In this document: one piece after another, positions 17,334 through 24,614 of the stretch | How the letters are laid out: each line of letters begins with the position of its first letter | Position numbering within the stretch: the first letter of the stretch is position 1 | Source of the DNA: Embleya scabrispora | GTDB taxonomy: Bacteria > Actinomycetota > Actinomycetes > Streptomycetales > Streptomycetaceae | Length of the DNA: 64,000 bases | Direction of reading: 5' to 3' | Assembly: GCF_002024165.1 (NCBI RefSeq) | Contig: NZ_MWQN01000003.1 | Span: forward strand, 868,001-932,000 | Program-made: the position numbers and the translations under genes | Notes under the pieces: model-generated | Databases searched by the model: none | Told to the model about the DNA's origin: nothing | The model's input: the letters and a program-made list of their open reading frames with translations, nothing else

Positions 17334-17657
17334 GTGACCATCGCCCCCGGGAAACTGTCGGATCCCATCGTCGGAGCCTTCGTCTCCGCCGTGAACGCAC
17401 ACGACAAGGCCGCCTTCGTGGCATTGATGGCGCCCGGGGCGACCATGTCCGACGACGGGACCGACCGTGACGTCGACGACTGGGTGGATCGGGAGATCTT
17501 CTCGTCGAACGGGCACATGAGCGTGCGCTCCGAGGCCGACGGCGGACGGGCGCTCGTCGTCGACTACCGCAACGACACCTGGGGCGAGATGCGCACCGCC
17601 TGGCGCTTCACGGTCGAGGACGGCCTGATCACCCGCTTCGAAACGGGCCAGGCGTAA
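17334..17657 (+). CDS. NTF2-like / SnoaL-type small protein
   Basis: A 107-residue cone-shaped alpha+beta fold candidate: FVSAVNAHDKAAFVALMAPGATMSDDG at the start and AWRFTVEDGLITRFETGQA at the end are the usual first helix and last strand of the SnoaL/NTF2-like superfamily. These bind small molecules as isomerases, cyclases or simple carriers. AGGAGG eleven bases before the GTG at 17334 sets the start. It stands alone, converging on the lipase gene with a 36-bp gap. No catalytic pair can be named with confidence. Confidence 0.75.
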   Translation: MTIAPGKLSDPIVGAFVSAVNAHDKAAFVALMAPGATMSDDGTDRDVDDWVDREIFSSNGHMSVRSEADGGRALVVDYRNDTWGEMRTAWRFTVEDGLITRFETGQA

Positions 17658-17693
17658 CGACCCCGCGCCCCCACGCCACGGCGGCCCGCCCGG

Positions 17694-19010
17694 TCACCCC
17701 GCTCGACCGGCGAGTTCCCGGAACCAGCGAAGCGCGGCGGCCGTGCCCAGCCGATTCGAGCCGCCGTGGTCGACATCCGCCCCGAACCGGGTCACCCGGA
17801 CGTCCGCGCCCTTGGCCCGCATCGCCGCCCGGCAGTGCGCGGTGTTCGCGGGTGCCACCTCCTCGTCCCCGGCCGCCACGTACAGCCGGACCGGCACCCG
17901 GGGCCGCCAGTCGGTGCACACCGCGTCGGTCTCCCGCAACGCGGCGGCCAGTGCCCCGGTGGGTCGCTCCAGCAGCGCCCGGCCCGGCTCGGTCAGCAGT
18001 TCGCCAAGGGAGTCCGGGGTCGCGTCCAGGATCTCGTCGTCGCGATGCGAGCCGTCGAGCAGGCCCTCGATGGTGTCGGCGTATCGGCCCTCGAAGACGT
18101 CCGCCGGGGTGTCGTAGATGTGGTGCAGGCGGTTGAAGGCGACCAGGAGCAGGGCGCTGTAGAGCACGCTCGGCTTGTCGGCCAACTTGCCGCGGAGCAG
18201 CGCGGGCAGTTGAACCCCGCCGAAGTCGTACGCGCCGCCGATCGGGGCGATCGCGCCGACCCGGAACCACGGATCGGCGCCGGATTGCAGCGCCCGGGCC
18301 AGCCCGAGGGCCGCTGACGCGCCCTGCGAGAAGCCGCTGACGTACACCTCGCGCTCCGTCGTGTGCCCGTGCCGGCCGACGAACTCGCGCGCCGCACGCA
18401 GCAGATCGAGCGAAGCGGTGGTTTCCGAGGGAATGTCCATCCAGGGGTGCGGCCCGGGCCCCTCGCCCTGGCCGAGGTAGTCCGGCATGGTCACCGCGAA
18501 ACCGGCCGAGGCGTAGGTCAGCGCCGGGGCGATGCCCCAGGTCTCGTCACTGGTCGAGGGCGCGTCGCCGCGGTACAGCTCGGTGCCGTGCGCGTACGAC
18601 ACCACGCGCAGCCGCCACTCGCCGTGAACCGGCAGCGCGAGCAGGCCGGTCGCGGTGGTGGGGCGCCCGTGTGCGTCGACGGTGCGGTACACGAGGCGGC
18701 GCAGCACGACGTCGTCGCGTACCGCGCCGGCGTCCCATCCGTCGTCGGCGAGCGCCCGCGCGGCCTCGGCCGCGGGCACGGTGCGCAGGTCCACGGCGTC
18801 CACGAGCGTGCCGCGTCCGCGCGCGTCGGCGGCGGCGACGGTGTCCGGCGCGGCGGGGGTATCGGCGCGGGCGCCGCCGGCGAGCGGGACCACGAACAGG
18901 CCGGCGAGGGCGAGGCCCGCCACGATCCGGCGACCGGTGGACCGGCCGAGCAGGGGGTGGGCGAACAGGGGCTGGGCACCGTCGTGCGATGCCGTGTGCT
19001 TCTTGGTCAT
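17694..19010 (-). CDS. Secreted lipase-type alpha/beta-hydrolase
   Basis: A 438-residue exported hydrolase. The N-terminus has a long basic region, a hydrophobic helix (VAGLALAGLFVVPLAG) and an ARAD signal-peptidase-like site near residue 50. The body matches secretory lipases: VVSYAHGTE, MPDYLGQGEG, the nucleophile GFSQGAS, RLYVAAGDEEV (Asp region) and VDHGGS (His region). The ATG at 19010 (MTKKHTASHD) gives a normal signal peptide. Substrate is probably an ester or triacylglycerol. It is not in an operon. Confidence 0.85.
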   Translation of the reverse strand: MTKKHTASHDGAQPLFAHPLLGRSTGRRIVAGLALAGLFVVPLAGGARADTPAAPDTVAAADARGRGTLVDAVDLRTVPAAEAARALADDGWDAGAVRDDVVLRRLVYRTVDAHGRPTTATGLLALPVHGEWRLRVVSYAHGTELYRGDAPSTSDETWGIAPALTYASAGFAVTMPDYLGQGEGPGPHPWMDIPSETTASLDLLRAAREFVGRHGHTTEREVYVSGFSQGASAALGLARALQSGADPWFRVGAIAPIGGAYDFGGVQLPALLRGKLADKPSVLYSALLLVAFNRLHHIYDTPADVFEGRYADTIEGLLDGSHRDDEILDATPDSLGELLTEPGRALLERPTGALAAALRETDAVCTDWRPRVPVRLYVAAGDEEVAPANTAHCRAAMRAKGADVRVTRFGADVDHGGSNRLGTAAALRWFRELAGRAG

Positions 19011-19308
19011 GTCTCGACGGTAGATTTCCCGAACCCGGCCGGGCAGCCGGTCGGCCGGGGGGCGACGCGGCGGCATCCCCGGCGCCGAACACCCCGGCCG
19101 ACCCCGGGGACCGACCCCGGGGCGTGCCGGGTGGACGCGGCGCGGATCCCGGGTCCGCACCCGGTCCGCAACCGCGCGGGCACCCCACCGACACGCCGCC
19201 GTCCCTCGACGCCTCCCCGGATCCGCGATGCCGCGCTGCTGGAATGGGTAGGACACCGCTCGGCACGAGCCGAAGCCGAATCCGCGCCGAACCCCAGGGA
19301 AGTGCCCC
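19011..19308. other. Spacer between lipase and P450 genes
   Basis: A 298-bp GC-rich divergent spacer. It must contain the promoters for the lipase (minus) and the P450 (plus). AGGGAAG before 19309 is the likely ribosome binding site of the P450. I see no reading frame with a convincing start, repeat or hairpin here. Confidence 0.5.
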
Positions 19309-20673
19309 ATGCCGACGGCCCCCCACCCGCCCCGCGACCCGGCGCCCGTCGCCCGCGCCGGTCGGGCTCCCGGTGCCTGGCCCATGGCCGGGCACCTGCC
19401 GCACCTGCTCCGCGCGCCGCTGCGCTTCCTCGACTCGCTGCCCGCGCACGGGGACCTGGTCGAGATCCGCCTCGGCCCGCGCCCCGCGTTCGTCCTGTGC
19501 CACCCCGAACTCGCCCGCCGGGTGATGAGCGACGGCCGCACCTTCGACCGCGTCGGCCCGCTCTACGAGGGCTCCCGCGCCGCCCTCGGCAACGGCCTCG
19601 CCACCTGTCCGCACGCCGACCACCGCCGCCAACGCCTGCTGATGCAACCGGCGTTCCGCACCGAGCACCTGCCCGGCTACGCGACGGCGATGAGTCACGA
19701 GATCGGCATCGCGCTGGACCGGTGGCGGCCGGGCACGACCGTGGACATGGTCGACGAGATGTTCGCGCTCACCACCACGGTGGCCGTCCGCACCCTGTTC
19801 GGCTCGGGGATCGACGACCGCGACATCGCCGAACTGCGCGACAGCCTCGACACGTTCCTCAAGGGCGTCTATCTGCGCGCCCTGCTGCCCGCCGTCGACG
19901 CGGTACCGACCCCGAGCAGCCGCCGCTACCGCCGCGGCCTGGCCGGCTGGCGCGCCCACGTGGCACGCATCGTCGCCGACCGCCGGGCCGGCGGCGCTGC
20001 CGGCCGCGATCTGCTCGCCCGCCTGCTCGCCGCCCGGGACGACGACGGCGGCGCCCTCGGCGAAAGCGAACTGCACGACCAGGTGGCGGTGTTGATCCTG
20101 GCCGGCGCCGAGACCACCTCCTCCGCGCTGGCCTGGTCCCTGCACCTGGTCGCCGGCCATCCCGACGCGGAACGCGCCCTGCACGCCGAGGTCGACGCCG
20201 TCCTCGACGGACGCGTCGCCGGCCCGGACGATCTGCCCCGCCTGGAATGGACCGGCCGGGTCGTGCGCGAGGCGCTGCGCCTGTACCCGCCCGCCTGGGT
20301 GCTCCCCCGCACCACCACCCGCGCGGTCGACCTCGCCGGCCGCCGACTCGCCGTCGGCAGCACCCTCGTGTTCAGCCCGTACATCCTGCACCGCCACCCG
20401 GACTTCCACCCGGAGCCCGAACTCTTCCGCCCCGAACGCGAGTACGCCGACGGCACCGGTCCCGGCGCCTGGTCGCGGTCCGCGTTCGTCCCCTTCGGCG
20501 CCGGCCCCACCAAGTGCATCGGCGACACGTTCGCGCTCACCGAGAGCGTGCTTGCCCTGGCCTCCATCGCCGCCCGCTGGCGGCTGCGCCCGGCCTCCGC
20601 CGCACCGGTGCGCGCCGTCCCGCGCAGCGTGCTGACCCCGCGCACCCTCCCGATGCGCCTGATTCCCCGCTGA
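19309..20673 (+). CDS. Cytochrome P450
   Basis: A 454-residue soluble P450 with all core motifs: I-helix AGAETTS, K-helix EALR, and the heme loop FVPFGAGPTKCIGDTFAL with the axial Cys. The heme loop and I-helix resemble the bacterial CYP group that includes pentalenene oxygenase (CYP183) and related terpene or fatty-acid oxidases. The Pro-rich start (PGAWPMAGHLPHLL) is also typical. No terpene synthase, ferredoxin or reductase gene is adjacent, so the substrate and redox partner are unknown. It ends 10 bp from a converging gene. Confidence 0.92.
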   Translation: MPTAPHPPRDPAPVARAGRAPGAWPMAGHLPHLLRAPLRFLDSLPAHGDLVEIRLGPRPAFVLCHPELARRVMSDGRTFDRVGPLYEGSRAALGNGLATCPHADHRRQRLLMQPAFRTEHLPGYATAMSHEIGIALDRWRPGTTVDMVDEMFALTTTVAVRTLFGSGIDDRDIAELRDSLDTFLKGVYLRALLPAVDAVPTPSSRRYRRGLAGWRAHVARIVADRRAGGAAGRDLLARLLAARDDDGGALGESELHDQVAVLILAGAETTSSALAWSLHLVAGHPDAERALHAEVDAVLDGRVAGPDDLPRLEWTGRVVREALRLYPPAWVLPRTTTRAVDLAGRRLAVGSTLVFSPYILHRHPDFHPEPELFRPEREYADGTGPGAWSRSAFVPFGAGPTKCIGDTFALTESVLALASIAARWRLRPASAAPVRAVPRSVLTPRTLPMRLIPR

Positions 20674-20683
20674 CGCGCGCCGC

Positions 20684-21286
20684 TCAGCCGCCCGTCGCGA
20701 CGCGCTCCCCCATCGGCCCGAAGAGCGCTGCCCAGTTGCCCGGGAACCCCGGCACCGCCGCGGACAGATGGAAGCGCACGACCGTCCATTCGTCGGCCCC
20801 GGCCGCGCCTGCCCGGATCGCCTCCAGGCAGTGGTCGACGCAGTCGTTGACGTCGTCCTCGTCGAATCCGAGCCGGTCGTACGCCTCCCGCACCTCCGCC
20901 GGCAGCGACCGCGACTCGTCCCACCCGGCGACCGCGTCGAACAGGTAGAGCAGGTGGCTCCCGGGTTCGGGGAGTTCGGTCCGCAGCCGGGCCGTCTCGA
21001 ACTGCCGGTGCGCGTCGTCCGGGACCAGGCCCGACAGCGTCACCGCCGCGTCCACCAGCTCGGCCCAGTAGGCCGCGTCGTGCTCGCCGTCGGTCTGCCG
21101 CAGATGCGCGCTCGCGAACACCGCCATCACCCGCGGGTCCTCGATCAACGGCGAGACGACCATGTCGCTCTGGTAGTCGAAGCCGAACCAGAGCCGGTGC
21201 CCGTCGAGCACGAGCGACTCGATTCCGGCCACATGGCCGACCCGTCCGGGCAGCGGCTCGGGGCATTGCGCGGAAGTGATGTCCAT
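20684..21286 (-). CDS. Hypothetical protein
   Basis: A 200-residue acidic soluble protein of no recognised family. It contains DGHRLWFGFDYQSDMVVSPL and a helical C-terminal part with EDDVNDCVDHCLEAI. The ribosome binding site before the ATG at 21286 is weak, so the start may be slightly different. Third-position GC bias supports a real gene. It is divergent from the riboswitch-controlled exporter gene. Confidence 0.65.
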   Translation of the reverse strand: MDITSAQCPEPLPGRVGHVAGIESLVLDGHRLWFGFDYQSDMVVSPLIEDPRVMAVFASAHLRQTDGEHDAAYWAELVDAAVTLSGLVPDDAHRQFETARLRTELPEPGSHLLYLFDAVAGWDESRSLPAEVREAYDRLGFDEDDVNDCVDHCLEAIRAGAAGADEWTVVRFHLSAAVPGFPGNWAALFGPMGERVATGG

Positions 21287-21453
21287 GCCGCAGACCGTAC
21301 CGGCGCTGCCCGACGCCGGCCCGGGTCCGTCTCGCGCGCTCCGACGCCCATCGGGTGATCCCGGTCACCGGCGGCGTCCGGGACTGGACGCGGCGGCTGT
21401 TTTGTGCGCCGTCGCGGGCGTGCGAGAGTGGTCGACGGAGCCCGAACCGGCTC

Positions 21454-21495
21454 CCGGACGAGGCACGCCGTACCCGGTCAGGACAAGACGGTGTC
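21454..21495 (+). ncRNA. Guanidine-III riboswitch
   Basis: The sequence fits the guanidine-III (ykkC-III) consensus closely. CCGG at 21454-21457 pairs with CCGG at 21474-21477, and ACGCCGT at 21465-21471 pairs with ACGGTGT at 21488-21494 (one G-U), giving the interlocked H-type pseudoknot. The conserved ACGAGG and CAGGACAAGACGG segments are also present. From memory of the Thermobifida fusca riboswitch, this differs mainly by compensating changes in the second helix. It ends one base before the AGGGA ribosome binding site (21497-21501) of the exporter gene, so guanidinium would be expected to control translation. Together with the exporter this makes the call secure. Confidence 0.93.
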
Positions 21496-21509
21496 AGGGA
21501 GTGCTCGTC

Positions 21510-21824
21510 ATGGCCTGGATCGTGCTGATCGTCTCCGGCGTTCTGGAAGCCGTCTGGGCGACGGCCCTCGGCAAGTCCGCCGGCTTCACCCGCCTGTGGC
21601 CGACCGTCGTCTTCGGCGTCGCCCTGACCGCCAGCATGAGCGGCCTCGCCTACGCACTGCGCGACCTGCCGGTGGGCACGGGCTACGCGGTGTGGGTGGG
21701 CATCGGCGCGGTGCTGACCGTCACCTACGCGATGGTCTTCGACGGCGAGGCGTTCTCCGTCGTCAAGCTGCTCCTGCTCGCGGGCATCGTCGGCAGCGTG
21801 GTGGGCCTCAAGGTCCTGCACTAG
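21510..21824 (+). CDS. SMR-family guanidinium exporter (Gdx/SugE-type)
   Basis: A 104-residue, four-helix small multidrug resistance protein. The first helix has VSGVLEAVWATALGKS with the conserved central Glu (13) and the Gdx-type W-A-x-x-L-x-K pattern rather than the EmrE/Qac type. GTGYAVWVGIGAVLTV in helix 3 is the usual conserved segment. It should export guanidinium by proton exchange as a dual-topology dimer. The ATG at 21510 follows AGGGA, directly after the guanidine-III riboswitch. This combination identifies the role more firmly than the protein alone. Confidence 0.93.
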   Translation: MAWIVLIVSGVLEAVWATALGKSAGFTRLWPTVVFGVALTASMSGLAYALRDLPVGTGYAVWVGIGAVLTVTYAMVFDGEAFSVVKLLLLAGIVGSVVGLKVLH

Positions 21825-21909
21825 CGGGCGGATCGATCGACGGAACCCGGCGCCGGACGTCCGCCACGGACGTCCGGCGCCCCCGCGCGGCCCGGAGCGC
21901 CGGCCGGCC

Positions 21910-22233
21910 TCAGTCGATCTGCAATTCGCCCATCGCACTCCACCCGCTCGCGTCCGGGATCACCGTGCTGACGATCTCGGGCGTATGCCGAATGAGCGGC
22001 CGGAACCGCTCCAGCGCGTCCCTGAAGTGGTCGGAGTTCACGTGCGCGGCCGCCGCGTCGTCCCGGAACGCCTCGACCAGCACGTACGTGGTCGGATCGT
22101 CGAGACTGCGCGACCACTCGAACCACAGGTTGCCCGGCTCACCCCGCGTGGCCTCGGTGAACGCCGCGGCGTGTTGCGGCCACTCCTCGGCGTGCTCGGG
22201 CTTCACCGGGAACTTCACCACGATAAAAATCAT
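21910..22233 (-). CDS. Antibiotic-biosynthesis-monooxygenase-fold protein
   Basis: A 107-residue ferredoxin-like alpha+beta protein of the ABM/YgiN type (IVVKFPVKPEHAEEWPQHAAAF at the start, WFEWSRSLDDPTTYVLVEAFRD in the middle, HFRDALERFRPLI). Such proteins act as small monooxygenases on quinols or as dimeric binding proteins. It follows the SMP-30 gene by 9 bp on the same strand and is probably co-transcribed. Confidence 0.85.
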   Translation of the reverse strand: MIFIVVKFPVKPEHAEEWPQHAAAFTEATRGEPGNLWFEWSRSLDDPTTYVLVEAFRDDAAAAHVNSDHFRDALERFRPLIRHTPEIVSTVIPDASGWSAMGELQID

Positions 22234-22242
22234 TCGGTAACT

Positions 22243-23088
22243 CTAAGTCGTCACCGTCGTCGTCGACACCGGCGCCGCGAGCAGTTGGCCCGTTCGGGGG
22301 CCGGCAGTCGGGTCGCTCATGCCGCGCCATTCGGTGGCGACGATGTACAGCGTGCGCCCGTCGGCGTCGAGCACGCAGGAGAAGCAGCCTCGATCCAGGT
22401 CGAGCGTCGCCGTCACGTCCCCGCCCTCCCGGACCCGGACGCAACGTTTGTTCGGGACGTCCGCGTACCAGACGGCCCCCTCGGCATCGAGGCAGATCCC
22501 GTCCGGGACGCCCGTGCCGAGGTCGGCCCACACCCGGCGACGCGACAGGCCGCCGTCGGCGTCGATGTCGAAGGCGGTGAGGCGGTTGGCGTAGGACTCG
22601 GCGACGATCAGCGTCGTGTCGTCGGGGGTCACGGCCATGCCGTTGGGGAATTCGATGCCGTCCGCGACCCGACGTACCGACCCGTCCGCGGCGATCACCG
22701 CGACAAAGCCCGGGCGCGGCGCCTCCCCCCTCATGGGGTCGAAGTCGGCGCCGTTGACGAACACGTTGCCCCGCCCGTCCGCGACGATCTCGTTGAAGCC
22801 GCCGCCGACCGCGCTCAGATCCGCGTATGTCGCGAACGATCCGTCCGCCTCCGGCGTCACCACGCGTGCCTCGCTCGACGAGACGATCAGCAGTCGCCCG
22901 TCCGGAGCCCGATCGAAACACATCGGCAGGGACGGGAACGGCACCCGCACGACCACCTCGCGGATCCCCTCCGGATCGACCGCGACGATCTCCCCCGTGC
23001 CCCAATCGGCAAACCACGCCCGCCCGTCGTGCCATCGCGCGGACTCGCCGAAGACGATGCCCTCTCGCAGAACCGTGCTCCCGGACAT
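22243..23088 (-). CDS. SMP-30/gluconolactonase family protein
   Basis: A 281-residue six-bladed beta-propeller. Typical family segments: VFGESARWHDGRAWFADW (Glu metal ligand in the first blade), GGFNEIVADGRGNVFVN (Asn ligand), GIEFPNGMAVTPDDTTLIVAES, and VPDGICLDAEGAVWYAD (Asp ligand). It should be a metal-dependent lactonase, with unknown substrate. I take the ATG at 23088 since AAGG lies about 9 bases upstream; a GTG two codons earlier is the alternative. It probably forms a two-gene unit with the ABM-fold protein. Confidence 0.85.
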   Translation of the reverse strand: MSGSTVLREGIVFGESARWHDGRAWFADWGTGEIVAVDPEGIREVVVRVPFPSLPMCFDRAPDGRLLIVSSSEARVVTPEADGSFATYADLSAVGGGFNEIVADGRGNVFVNGADFDPMRGEAPRPGFVAVIAADGSVRRVADGIEFPNGMAVTPDDTTLIVAESYANRLTAFDIDADGGLSRRRVWADLGTGVPDGICLDAEGAVWYADVPNKRCVRVREGGDVTATLDLDRGCFSCVLDADGRTLYIVATEWRGMSDPTAGPRTGQLLAAPVSTTTVTT

Positions 23089-23204
23089 CGTCACGCACCC
23101 TTCTCGACACCGCGCTCGAAACCGTTGCCGGCCCCGATGCCTGTTCCGACCCCTTTCCCGATAGACCCTCGCCGGCGACGAAACTCATCGCCCGCGTCGC
23201 CTCG

Positions 23205-24377
23205 CTACCCGACGAAGCGAATCTCCGGATACGCCCTCGACGGTCGATCGAGCAGATTCCCCGGCCGGCCGCGCAGGTGCCGGTCGAGGAAGGCCCGCAC
23301 ATAGGCGCGGGTGATCGCGGTGGCCCGATCCCCACCGAGCGTGCCGTACTGCCAGGCCGCCTCATCGGGCGGCACTCCGTCGCGGATCCCGAAGCGGTCC
23401 ACGATCCACGGCATGTCGCAGAACGTGTAGTGCCCGCCGGCGGGCACGTCGAGCCAACGCCTCGGGCCGGTCAGCCGGTCCCACATGCCCTGCCAGTTGG
23501 CGTCGGGCGTGCCCGTCCGTACCCGTTGGGCGCCGAGCAGCAGTACCGGGCGGTCGATGCCCGCCGCCGGGGGTTCGGTCCAGAAGTTGCCGTCGAGATC
23601 GACGGCGGCGTCGATCCGGCGATCGGTGCGCAGCGCCTCCACCGCCGCGGCGCCGCCCATCGAGTGGCCGAACACGCCGATCCGCCGCGCGTCGACGGAC
23701 AGTCCCGCGTCGGGCGCGGTCAGCCGGTCGATGACGAAGCCGATGTCGGCCGCCCGGGTGCGCACCACGCGTGCGTCGTCCGGGATGCCGACGCAGATCC
23801 GACAGGGCTCCAGTCGGCCGTCGGGAAATTCCACCGGGGCCTCGTAGGTGTGATCGACCACCGCCACCACGTAGCCGTGCGAGGCGAGTTCCTCGGCGGA
23901 GGCGGTCAGCGAGGTACGGCTGCCGCCGAAGCCCGGGGACACCACCACCAGCGGCGCGGACCGGCGACGCGGCGGCGCGTCGAGGAACGCCCGCGTCCGC
24001 ACCCCGGCCAACGCGTCGGATCCGAAGACCACCCTGGACAGCGCCGCCGACATGTACGGTGCCCGGGCCCGCGACGCGCCGGCCGTCGGGTACCACACCG
24101 ACACCATCAACTCCCGGGCCGAGACCGCCGGGTTCCACGGATCGGACCGCGAACGGTCCACGAGCCACAGCGACTTCGTCCCGACCGCCGACGACCCCGT
24201 CGGCTCCGGCACCTCGACGCGCGGCGGCCGGCCCCGCGCGGGCAGGGCCGCCACGGGGGAGGCGACCGTCGCCACGATCGCCGACAACAGCGCGACGAGC
24301 AGCACGAGCCGCGCCACGCTCCGGCGCGCCACCCCGAGCACCGCTTCTTCTCCCGACTCGAGCATGGGCATGGACAT
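23205..24377 (-). CDS. Secreted PAF-acetylhydrolase-like lipase
   Basis: A 390-residue exported alpha/beta-hydrolase. The N-terminus has a hydrophobic helix (VARLVLLVALLSAIVATVAS) with an Ala-rich cleavage site. The body resembles PAF-acetylhydrolase/dienelactone-type enzymes: SVWYPTAG, VVVSPGFGGSRTS (oxyanion region), GVFGHSMGGA with the nucleophile Ser, LDGNFW after it and a His in PAGGHYTFCD. It may cut short-chain esters outside the cell. Start within the first three closely spaced ATG codons is uncertain. Confidence 0.82.
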   Translation of the reverse strand: MSMPMLESGEEAVLGVARRSVARLVLLVALLSAIVATVASPVAALPARGRPPRVEVPEPTGSSAVGTKSLWLVDRSRSDPWNPAVSARELMVSVWYPTAGASRARAPYMSAALSRVVFGSDALAGVRTRAFLDAPPRRRSAPLVVVSPGFGGSRTSLTASAEELASHGYVVAVVDHTYEAPVEFPDGRLEPCRICVGIPDDARVVRTRAADIGFVIDRLTAPDAGLSVDARRIGVFGHSMGGAAAVEALRTDRRIDAAVDLDGNFWTEPPAAGIDRPVLLLGAQRVRTGTPDANWQGMWDRLTGPRRWLDVPAGGHYTFCDMPWIVDRFGIRDGVPPDEAAWQYGTLGGDRATAITRAYVRAFLDRHLRGRPGNLLDRPSRAYPEIRFVG

Positions 24378-24614
24378 GGGCGGACGCTAGCCGGCCGGGA
24401 ATCCGGCGGACAAGAGAATTCGCGACGTCGGCACATCTCCGCACATCCCCAAGGTTCTCCCACCGACACCACCACCCGGGGCGGCACCGGTTCCGACGTC
24501 TCGGCCCTCGACTCGATCCGAGACCTCCCCACCACCAACTCCCCGCCCCCACCGGGAACATCAGCCCATCGCGTAAGGTCCCCAGGACCGCACCAGCCCC
24601 CCGGGAGGCCCCGC

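Noticed and set aside
22827-24614. Long upstream extension of the 813-residue solenoid protein
   Set aside because: The part before 24615 is antisense to two well-supported minus-strand genes and is Arg/Pro-rich; GGGAGG and the ATG at 24615 mark the start.
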